DNA of 64,000 nt, taken from assembly GCF_031082405.1 (NCBI RefSeq), contig NZ_JAVHJU010000057.1, positions 310,001-374,000 of the forward strand, in the 5' to 3' direction. Below are positions 8,174 to 14,578 of the stretch, in pieces. Every line of letters starts with the position of its first letter. The first letter of the stretch is position 1. The translations under genes were made by a program, and so were the position numbers. This stretch comes from Amycolatopsis sp. A133. GTDB lineage: Bacteria > Actinomycetota > Actinomycetes > Mycobacteriales > Pseudonocardiaceae. The notes below the pieces were generated by a model. That model was not told the DNA's origin, searched no databases, and saw nothing but the letters and a program-made list of their open reading frames with translations.

Positions 8174-9532
8174 TCAGGCGCGCTGGAGCTGGAACCGCTG
8201 GTTGGCGCCGCCCGAGGCGGCGTACTGCGAGATCCGCGCCCCGTCGGCCGTCGACGCACCCCACACGTCCATCGCCAGGCCGCTCAGCCGGTTCACCAGG
8301 GTGACCGCCCCGCCGCCGGAGTCCGTGACCCGCCACTGCTGAGCCGCCGCGTCGGCGTCCGGCTGCTGCGTGATGTCGGCACCCGCGCCGGCCCCCGCGA
8401 CCTGCAGCACGAGCCCGCTGTGCCGGGCCCGGATCCGGTAGTACCCGTCGGCCGAGGCCAGGAAATCGAACTGCTGGTTCGCCGCGTTGTGCGCCGCCCA
8501 CTGGATCAGCGCCGCTCCCGCCGCGGTGGCGCCGCCGCTGACGTCCGCCGATTTGCCGCTGTGCGCCGCCACCAGCGAGTAGTTCACGCCCACCTGCACC
8601 GGCGGCGTGGGCGGCACCGGGTCGCCGCCGAACTGGCTGAAGAACTTCCAGATCTCGGCCTTGTCCCAGCTCCGCGCGCCGCTTTCGCAACCGGTGCAGC
8701 CGTCGACGGGACCCTGCTGGTGGCCGCCGTCGAACGGGGCCCAGACGACCGGGTAGCCGGCCCGGCACCCCGAGTAGACGGTCCGGTAGTGGGTCTTGCT
8801 GCCCGGTGCGGGCTCGGGGGCGTTCTGCGGTGTGCAGCCGTTGTTCCGGACGAACGTGTCCCGCAGCCCGCGTCCGGCGCCGATGTTGTCCGACACCCCG
8901 TGGATGCCCATGTAGGCGATCGGCTGGGTGCCCCCGCTGCACCCGCTGATCGCGCCGGGGGCGGCGATGGCCACGACCGCGCGGAAGACCGTCGCCCGGG
9001 CGCAGGCGAGCGCGTAACTCATCGCGCCGCCGTAGCTGAACCCGATGGAGAACAGCTGCGTCGTGTCGACGCAGAGGTCGTTCTCGATCAGCCTGATCAT
9101 GTCGTCGGTGAAGGTGACGTCCTCGCCGCCGGAATTGCCCCAGCCGTTGTTGAGCCCTTGCGGCGCCACGAAGATCGTGGAGTTGCCCGCCTGCGACTGC
9201 ATGCCGTAGTAGGCCCAGGCGTAACCGTCGCTCCCGCCCGAGGCGACCTGCTCGGCGGTGCCGCCCAGCCAGTGGTAGCCGAAAGCCAGGCGGTGCGGGT
9301 GGCTGTTGTCGTAGGTGTCGGGGAGCTTCAGGATGAAGCTGCGGCTCTTGCCGTTGCTCTGGATCGTGCGTTTGCCGCTGGCGAGCGTGGGAGTTTTGCC
9401 GCAGCCGGCACTGGGAGCGGCCGCCGCCTCGGGCGCCGTGGAGGCACGGGCGCTGTGCGGCACGCCGACGGCGGCCAGCACCAGTAGCGCAGCGGTCACG
9501 ACGGTCCGGAACGACGATCGGGGCCTCGGCAT
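8174..9532 (-). CDS. secreted CE1-type feruloyl esterase/PHB-depolymerase-like esterase with ricin domain
   Basis: 452 aa from ATG 9532 (MPRPRSSFRTVVTAALLV), with a Sec signal to about residue 32. The catalytic domain (about 45-305) has LAFGYHWLGG, the nucleophile elbow GFSYGG (Ser about 164), and MGIHGVSDN and WAPFDGGHQQ segments that would carry the Asp and His. This is the LpqC/feruloyl esterase branch of alpha/beta hydrolases. A CBM13-type trefoil follows (about 315-452), nearly a copy of the one on the GH95 enzyme next door. Probable role: removing ferulate or acetate esters from arabinoxylan. A GAAACTTTC box lies about 76 bp upstream. Confidence 0.88.
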   Translation of the reverse strand: MPRPRSSFRTVVTAALLVLAAVGVPHSARASTAPEAAAAPSAGCGKTPTLASGKRTIQSNGKSRSFILKLPDTYDNSHPHRLAFGYHWLGGTAEQVASGGSDGYAWAYYGMQSQAGNSTIFVAPQGLNNGWGNSGGEDVTFTDDMIRLIENDLCVDTTQLFSIGFSYGGAMSYALACARATVFRAVVAIAAPGAISGCSGGTQPIAYMGIHGVSDNIGAGRGLRDTFVRNNGCTPQNAPEPAPGSKTHYRTVYSGCRAGYPVVWAPFDGGHQQGPVDGCTGCESGARSWDKAEIWKFFSQFGGDPVPPTPPVQVGVNYSLVAAHSGKSADVSGGATAAGAALIQWAAHNAANQQFDFLASADGYYRIRARHSGLVLQVAGAGAGADITQQPDADAAAQQWRVTDSGGGAVTLVNRLSGLAMDVWGASTADGARISQYAASGGANQRFQLQRA

Positions 9533-9607
9533 CCGCAACCTCTTCCACTGGCGGGGAAATTCTCGACGCACGGTGGGTTGTAGCACGGGATTCGAAGGCG
9601 GGTAAAG

Positions 9608-9616
9608 GAAAGTTTC
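9608..9616 (-). promoter_or_regulatory. GAAACTTTC box upstream of the CE1-GH95 operon
   Basis: The minus strand reads TGAAACTTTCC here, about 76 bp before the CE1 start. The same 9-mer sits upstream of the GH3 beta-xylosidase (31937-31947) and the GH10 xylanase (34413-34420), suggesting one hemicellulose regulator. Confidence 0.6.
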
Positions 9617-9672
9617 ACCTGCCGCCCGTGTCGGAAAGCGCATTCCGGCGTGCTGAAAATTACCCGCGGGCG

Positions 9673-11124
9673 TCAGCGGAGTTCTGCCGCGGTCAGCACC
9701 CGGATCTGCGCCGTCGTCCACGTTTCCGGAGTCCACCCCGCTGCGAATTCCCGCATGGTGGCCGCCGTGGTGCGCAGGCCGGCCGCGGTCAGCTCGTCCG
9801 CGGTCCGGCCGGCCCGGGTGCGCAGGGTCGGGGGTGCGTGCGCCAGACCCCGGTGGGCCGCCTCCGCCAGCACCGACTCCGCCGCGGCCAACGCCGTGCG
9901 CAGCGGGTCGTCCTCCGGTGGGGGCGGTGGGCCGAGGGGACCGGCGCGGTCGTCGGCGGCCAGGTCCGGAACCAGGACGCCCGCTTCCGTGCGCACAGCG
10001 AGCGGGTCGATCAGCAGTTCGCCGCCGGTGCGGCGGAGCGCGCCGCTCAGCTGGGTGGGGTTCGACGCCAGCGCCCGGTGCAGCGCGTCCAGCCGGCCCG
10101 GGCAAACGCCGCTGTGCGTGGCCGTGACCCGGGCGTGCGCGCCGCGGGCGTCCGCGATCACCGCGTCCAGGCGCTGGGCGCCCGGGTGGTAGCCCAGCTC
10201 GCGCACCTCGGCGATCGCCACCACCGCGACGTCTTCGGCCTCGACGCGCGGGCGGATGAGCTTCGGCGGCAGGTCCGCCAGCCGTTCGGCCGCGGCCGCG
10301 AAGTCGCGGACCACCGACGGCAGGTCGTCCCAGGCCGCGCCGACCGGGGTCACCGACATCGCGCCGATCCGGGACGTGCCCAGCCGCAGCGCCCGGCCGG
10401 CGCTGCGCACGGCCGTCTCCGAGACCACGTTCGACGCGGCCAGCACCGCCAGTGCCGAACCCGCGACGCGGCGGCCGCCCAGGTCGTGACCGGTCACCGG
10501 TTCGTCGCCGGTGTCCCAGCGCGAGTTCAGCACCAGAACCGAGCCGTCACCGGCGAAGTAGACCGTCGCCCGGCGCTCGCCCGGTCCGCCGGACACCCGG
10601 GCGCCCAGCGCGGTCAGCCGGATCCGGCGCAGCTTCGTTTCCGCCGGTTCGTCCGTGCCCAGCACCAGCGACGGCGGGCCGCTCGCCCGGAACCGCGCCG
10701 GCAGTTCCGCCAGCAGTTCCGCGCACCGATGGAGCCGGTGCCGGGCGCTGCGGGCGGCGTACGCGTCCAGCTGTTCGCCGAGTTCCGCCAGCGCCGCCGC
10801 GGGCCAGCGCAGCCCGGAGTCCGCCAGTTCGGCGGTGATCCGGCCGATCGAGGCGCGCAGCACCGGGCTCGCGTTCGCGACGCCGTCGCGCAGCACCCGC
10901 CCGACGATCTCCAGCGCGGGCCCGGACCCCACCCGCGCCGGGCCCGGGCCGCCGACCGCGAACCGGACTTCGACGTCGGTCAGGCCGCGCGTGTCGGCCT
11001 CCCGGAACGCCCAGACGGCCAGCGCGACCTGCTGCGCCCGGTCCGCCGCGCCGGTGTGCGCGTAGCCCGGTCCGGCCGGTACCAGGAACCGGACGGTCGC
11101 CGTGGGCAGTTCGGCCACCGCCAC
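9673..11124 (-). CDS. uncharacterised actinobacterial protein
   Basis: 483 aa from GTG 11124 (VAVAELPTATVRFLVPAGPG). I do not recognise a family. It is soluble, with no signal or membrane segments, and mostly alpha-helical and Ala/Leu/Arg-rich. The middle has a beta-rich stretch (RRATVYFAGDGSVLVLNSRWDTGDEP) and a proline stretch (GPLGPPPPPEDDP) precedes a C-terminal helical domain. The start lies 20 bp after the stop of the DUF4230-like gene, so the two form an operon. The frame stays open far upstream, but that part is the shadow of the neighbouring gene. Confidence 0.6.
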   Translation of the reverse strand: MAVAELPTATVRFLVPAGPGYAHTGAADRAQQVALAVWAFREADTRGLTDVEVRFAVGGPGPARVGSGPALEIVGRVLRDGVANASPVLRASIGRITAELADSGLRWPAAALAELGEQLDAYAARSARHRLHRCAELLAELPARFRASGPPSLVLGTDEPAETKLRRIRLTALGARVSGGPGERRATVYFAGDGSVLVLNSRWDTGDEPVTGHDLGGRRVAGSALAVLAASNVVSETAVRSAGRALRLGTSRIGAMSVTPVGAAWDDLPSVVRDFAAAAERLADLPPKLIRPRVEAEDVAVVAIAEVRELGYHPGAQRLDAVIADARGAHARVTATHSGVCPGRLDALHRALASNPTQLSGALRRTGGELLIDPLAVRTEAGVLVPDLAADDRAGPLGPPPPPEDDPLRTALAAAESVLAEAAHRGLAHAPPTLRTRAGRTADELTAAGLRTTAATMREFAAGWTPETWTTAQIRVLTAAELR

Positions 11125-11144
11125 CGGGTCGGCGGCGGCTCGGG

Positions 11145-11795
11145 TCAGCCGGGGTTGCTGTCGGCGTAGTCGACGGTGATGGTCTTGAAGCCCAGCGACT
11201 GCAGCAGGCCGGTCAGCATCGCCTTGGTGTTCCGCTCGGCGTCGGCGATCAAGGAGCTCTTCGCGGCCGCGGCCTGGATTTCCTTCTGGGCCAGCTCGTA
11301 GAGCGCCTGCTGGGAGTTCGGGTTCCCGGTCAGGAACTCGTTGATCCGGGTGAACAGGCCCTGCTGCTGGGCGTACACATGGGACTCGTGCACGTCCAGG
11401 GTCGCCGGCTCCAGCTGCGCGTGGCCCAGGGTGATCTTCGCGGACAGGCGGTCGTCGGAGACCTGGACCGCATCGCCCTTCAGCCGCGAGAAGTCGACGA
11501 ACGCGTTGTCCGTGCCGACGCCGATGAACAGCGTGTCGCTCCCCGCGAGGAAGCTGGGCAGGACCGAAGTGGTTTTGATGTCGACGACGACCTGGAACGA
11601 ACCACTGGCCGCCTCGTAGCGCGAGAGCTCGACAATCGACTGCAGCAGTACCGGACCGGAGTGCTCCTCGGTCCGTTCGGCGAAGGGGTTGCGCAGCTGG
11701 GGTAACAGGTGCACCGCCGATCCGACGAGTACCGCGCCGGCCAGCACCACCACGGCCACCGCCACGGCGACGAGCCGCTTGCCCCATGCAGTCAT
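11145..11795 (-). CDS. membrane-anchored DUF4230-like protein
   Basis: 216 aa from ATG 11795 (MTAWGKRLVAVAVAVVVL). One N-terminal transmembrane helix (about residues 8-30) is followed by an extracytoplasmic domain: VELSRYEAASGSFQVVVDIK, LFIGVGTDNAFVDFSRLKGD and ITLGHAQLEPATLDVHESHV, then a helical tail. This matches the DUF4230 layout (inner-membrane anchor plus a beta-rich domain starting with a leucine/SRYE segment). Function is unknown. A longer open frame begins at 11936, but it runs through the divergent promoter and lacks a ribosome site. Confidence 0.75.
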   Translation of the reverse strand: MTAWGKRLVAVAVAVVVLAGAVLVGSAVHLLPQLRNPFAERTEEHSGPVLLQSIVELSRYEAASGSFQVVVDIKTTSVLPSFLAGSDTLFIGVGTDNAFVDFSRLKGDAVQVSDDRLSAKITLGHAQLEPATLDVHESHVYAQQQGLFTRINEFLTGNPNSQQALYELAQKEIQAAAAKSSLIADAERNTKAMLTGLLQSLGFKTITVDYADSNPG

Positions 11796-11889
11796 ACCGG
11801 GAGGTTTACCCACGTCGCCGCCGGGCCAATCAGCAGCGGGGGTACGGTGTGCTCGCTCGCGTGGTCGGACTCCGACGAGGGGAAACGTC

Positions 11890-12045
11890 GTGCGCAAGTC
11901 CTGGTGGCTGTGGATTCTGCTGGTCGTCCTCGCCATCCTGGTGCTCGGGCTGATCTTCGGCGGCTACCGCAAAGGCACGAAGCTCGGAGCGCCCGCGGCA
12001 CCGGAGCCGGTGGCGGCCTGGAGCTCGTTCACCTGCGCCGCTTGA
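11890..12045 (+). CDS. small single-span membrane protein
   Basis: 51 aa from GTG 11890, with GAGGGG 8-9 bases upstream as a ribosome site. Charged start (VRKSWW), one hydrophobic helix (LWILLVVLAILVLGLIFGG), then a basic YRKGTK stop-transfer and a Pro/Ala-rich tail. It is divergent from the DUF4230-like gene and its last 17 bases overlap the end of the convergent TetR gene. Its size allows coding by chance, but the ribosome site and clean topology support a real gene. Function is unknown. Confidence 0.55.
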   Translation: MRKSWWLWILLVVLAILVLGLIFGGYRKGTKLGAPAAPEPVAAWSSFTCAA

Positions 12046-12616
12046 CTTCCGCCGCGACCGGCGCGTCCCGAAACCTCAGGAGACCTTCGACGCCGAGGAG
12101 GAACGTCTCGCAGATCGGCGCCGGGTCCGAGAGGCACCCCGCGGCCATCGCGCCGTCGCGGAGCATGACGAAGTGCTGGGCCGCCGGCTCGGGTGGGGTC
12201 TCGCCGGTGGCGGCGAGCAGTTCGGTGACGGTGTCCAGGAACCACTGCCGGTGCGCGAGGACCGTGCGGTGGACCGGGTGGGCCGGGTCGGGGTATTCGG
12301 CGGCGGCGTTGAGGAACGCGCATCCCCGGAAGCCGGGGGAGCGGATGCCGTCCGCGATCGAGCCGGCGACCGCCCGGACGACGTCGGCCGGCGGCCCGCC
12401 GGCGGCCCGGGCCGCCTCGATCCCCCCGCGGATGGCCCGGTCGGCCTCGGCCAGGTAGGCGACCAGCAGGTCGTCCTTGCTGGGGAAGTGCCGGTAGAGC
12501 GTGGCGCGGGTGACGCCGGCGTCGGCGATGACCCGGTCGATGCCCACCGAGTGCAGGCCTTCGGAATAGAACAGCCGGCTCGCCGAGGCGAGCAGCCGCG
12601 CTCGTGCTTCGGACAC
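12029..12616 (-). CDS. TetR/AcrR-family regulator
   Basis: 195 aa. The N-terminal helix-turn-helix is LLASASRLFYSEGLHSVGIDRVIADAGVTRATLYRHFPSKDDLL (residues 8-50), followed by a helical ligand domain with GCAFLNAAAEYPDPAHPVH. The group with FRGCAFLN often responds to reactive or aromatic compounds. An imperfect palindrome at 12659-12674, 43 bp before the start, suggests autoregulation. No divergent target gene exists next door; the flanking GH6 gene is transcribed toward it from further upstream. Confidence 0.88.
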   Translation of the reverse strand: MSEARARLLASASRLFYSEGLHSVGIDRVIADAGVTRATLYRHFPSKDDLLVAYLAEADRAIRGGIEAARAAGGPPADVVRAVAGSIADGIRSPGFRGCAFLNAAAEYPDPAHPVHRTVLAHRQWFLDTVTELLAATGETPPEPAAQHFVMLRDGAMAAGCLSDPAPICETFLLGVEGLLRFRDAPVAAEVKRRR

Positions 12617-12658
12617 TGGACTCCCGCCTTCCGGATTCGCTGCGGCCAGCGTAGCGGA

Positions 12659-12674
12659 TAGAACGATCGGTCTT
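12659..12674. promoter_or_regulatory. probable TetR operator
   Basis: TAGAACGATCGGTCTT is an imperfect dyad (AGAnCGATCGnTCT) centred on CGATCG, 43-58 bp before the TetR start. This shape is common for self-regulated TetR proteins. No experiment is implied. Confidence 0.5.
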
Positions 12675-12762
12675 TGGCGACGGGAGCGGACGCCGGCCCC
12701 GGCCCGGCCGGCATCGCGCTGCGGGTGGCGTACCCGCTGTGATCGACGGACATTCGTCGAAA

Positions 12763-12815
12763 GCGGGCAGGCCGGTCGCGGCGCTCTACGTGAGCGTCGC
12801 GACCGGCCTGCCCGC
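12763..12815 (-). terminator. 24-bp-stem hairpin downstream of the GH6 gene
   Basis: Arms 12763-12780 and 12798-12815 are perfectly complementary over 18 bp, and the inner GCGCTC/GAGCGT continues the stem (one G-U) to a 5-nt loop. It lies 46 bp beyond the GH6 stop and about 150 bp upstream of the TetR start, so it insulates that gene from cellulase transcription. Confidence 0.8.
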
Positions 12816-12860
12816 CGGTGCCGTGCAGCTCGTCGCCGGCGTGCTCCGGCGACGCTGGGC

Positions 12861-14231
12861 TCAGGAGCAGTAGGTGCCGTTCAACGCCGGCTGCGCGAAG
12901 GGCGGAGTGCTGCCGCTGTAGTTCGCGTTGTAGCCGAGGGTGGCGGTCGCGCCCGTGCCCAGGCTGCCGTTCCACGCCGTGTTGTCGACCTTGACGGTGT
13001 CGCCGCTGTCGGTCCACGTCCCGTTCCAGCCCTGGCTGACGGTCACGCCGGGAGCGGAGAAGGTGAGCGTCCAATGGTCGAGAGGCGCACCGCGGTTTTC
13101 GATGACGATCTCGGCGGTGTACCCGGTCGGCCAGGTGCTGACCACCCGGTGGGTGACCTTGCAGCCGCCGGTCGGCTGCGGGGTCGTCGTGGTCGGGGGA
13201 GTGGGGCTGGTGGGCGTGGTGGACGTGGTCGGCGTGGTCGGCGTGGTCGGCGTGGTCGGCGTGGTCGTCGGGACCGGGCCGGCCGCGACGGCGAGGTCGT
13301 AGGCGCGCTGGGGCACGAACTGGCCGGCGGTGGCGATGCAGCCGTCCGCCTCGCCCGGCGGCTTGATCCACAGGAACGCGTCGATCTGGCCGTCGCCGGT
13401 CTGGTTGGTGCTCGGCGTGCCGATCGCGCGCCCCGCGGGGTCGCACCACTCGCTGCCGGCCGGGCCGTTGCCGTTGCGGCTCGTGTCGATCACCGCTTTC
13501 AGCCGCGAGTCGCCGAGCTGGCCGAGGATCGCCTTGGCGTAGGCGACTTCGTCGGCGGTGGAACGGTAGTTGGACACGTTGGTGGAGATGCCGTCGCCGC
13601 TGTTCGAGATGTCCGCGCCCCGCAGCCGCGCGGCGGCCTCGGCCGGTGAAAGCCAGGCGGAGTGCCCGATGTCGAAGTACACCTTCGCCTGGGCCGAGCC
13701 GGCCTTGAGCCGCTTGCCCGCGTACGCGATCGACGCCGAGGTCTGGCGCTGCTGGTCGCTGCTCTGGCAGTTCGTCATGAGGGCGAGCACGTCGGGCTCG
13801 AGCACGATGGCCGCGGGCCGGCCCGCCAGACCGGCGGCCACCTGGTCGATCCAGGCCCGGTAGGCGTCGTGTGACGGCGCGCCGCCGCCGCTCGCACCAC
13901 CGCAGTCGCGGTTGGGGATGTCGTAGACCACCATGATCGGGATCTTCCCGGCGGCGGCCGCCGCGCTCGTGTAGGCGTCCACCTCGCTGCGCACCGTGGA
14001 CGTGTTCGTGGTGGTGAACCACCGTGCCTGCGGCACCGCGGCGATGCGGTCGCGGATGACCGCGGCGCGCGAGTCGCCGGGGTTCGCCGCGACCCACTTG
14101 GCCGCGTTGGTGCCCGGGTCGACGTAGTACGCCGAGGCGGCGGCCTGCGCGCCGGCCAGGGTGGTCGTGGCGACGACGCCGGTCACGGCCAGCGCGGCGA
14201 GTCCACCGGCGGCCACTGTCCTGCTTCGCAT
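12861..14231 (-). CDS. secreted GH6 cellulase (endoglucanase/cellobiohydrolase) with CBM2
   Basis: 456 aa. Signal peptide to about residue 33. The GH6 domain (about 34-320) has IMVVYDIPNRDCGGASGGG, AIVLEPDVLALMTNC, VYFDIGHSAWLSP, RNGNGPAGSEWCDP and DAFLWIKPPGEADG, which include the catalytic and substrate aspartates of the family. A Thr/Pro linker (about 322-352) leads to a CBM2 cellulose-binding domain (CKVTHRVVSTWPTGYTAEIVI to C-terminal NGTYCS, with Trp residues for crystalline cellulose). It is an inverting beta-1,4-glucanase acting outside the cell. A perfect CelR/CebR-type operator lies 47 bp upstream. Confidence 0.95.
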   Translation of the reverse strand: MRSRTVAAGGLAALAVTGVVATTTLAGAQAAASAYYVDPGTNAAKWVAANPGDSRAAVIRDRIAAVPQARWFTTTNTSTVRSEVDAYTSAAAAAGKIPIMVVYDIPNRDCGGASGGGAPSHDAYRAWIDQVAAGLAGRPAAIVLEPDVLALMTNCQSSDQQRQTSASIAYAGKRLKAGSAQAKVYFDIGHSAWLSPAEAAARLRGADISNSGDGISTNVSNYRSTADEVAYAKAILGQLGDSRLKAVIDTSRNGNGPAGSEWCDPAGRAIGTPSTNQTGDGQIDAFLWIKPPGEADGCIATAGQFVPQRAYDLAVAAGPVPTTTPTTPTTPTTPTTSTTPTSPTPPTTTTPQPTGGCKVTHRVVSTWPTGYTAEIVIENRGAPLDHWTLTFSAPGVTVSQGWNGTWTDSGDTVKVDNTAWNGSLGTGATATLGYNANYSGSTPPFAQPALNGTYCS

Positions 14232-14270
14232 GCACTTTCTCCTTCGAACGGCGGGGGCGCCGGAAACGTC

Positions 14271-14298
14271 CGATTGCTGGGAGCGCTCCCAGCAATCG
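14271..14298. promoter_or_regulatory. CebR/CelR-type operator inside a 28-bp perfect palindrome
   Basis: The core TGGGAGCGCTCCCA (14278-14291) is exactly the operator described for the LacI-family cellulose regulators CelR/CebR of actinomycetes. Here the symmetry extends 7 bp on each side (CGATTGC/GCAATCG) to 28 bp. It sits 40-67 bp before the GH6 start. It predicts cellobiose-type induction of the cellulase. Confidence 0.88.
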
Positions 14299-14414
14299 GT
14301 GACTGTAACCCGGGAATGCGGGCCGGGAAAGGGGGCTCCCGCCTTGTTTTCGCTCGCCGGCCGGAAAATTACACCGGCCCGGAGATCGATAGTTGTTCGG
14401 CGGCGAGGGGGCTG

Positions 14415-14426
14415 TTAGCGTTAACG
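14415..14426. promoter_or_regulatory. LacI-like dyad upstream of the GH59 gene
   Basis: GTTAGCGTTAAC is a CG-centred dyad (GTTAnCGnTAAC), the shape bound by many LacI-family repressors, about 150 bp before the GH59 start. The rest of the 14232-14578 intergenic region shows no gene. A near-match to the hemicellulose box (GAGAGTTTC, 14534-14542) lies closer to the GH59 start. Confidence 0.4.
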
Positions 14427-14578
14427 CAGCCCGGATTCGCCCGCGGCGGCGACGGGTTCTCCCGGGCGGATCACCGGCTGGAACAGTGCGTTTCCCCTTT
14501 CGCTGATCGACCGATTGTTTCGCCGGCAGGCCCGAGAGTTTCGCCGGGTGCCGCCCTCTGTCGGAAGTGAGGACAACC

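Noticed and set aside
5468..9487. 1339-codon plus-strand open frame opposite GH95 and CE1
   Set aside because: It is the shadow of two well-defined minus-strand enzymes; its translation is Arg/Gly/Ala low-complexity without any family motif and it spans two genes and their gap.
13200..13270. Short tandem repeats (9-bp GGCGTGGTC units)
   Set aside because: They encode the Thr/Pro linker of the GH6 enzyme on the minus strand and are ordinary coding repeats; the GH10 linker at 35525-35610 is the same case.
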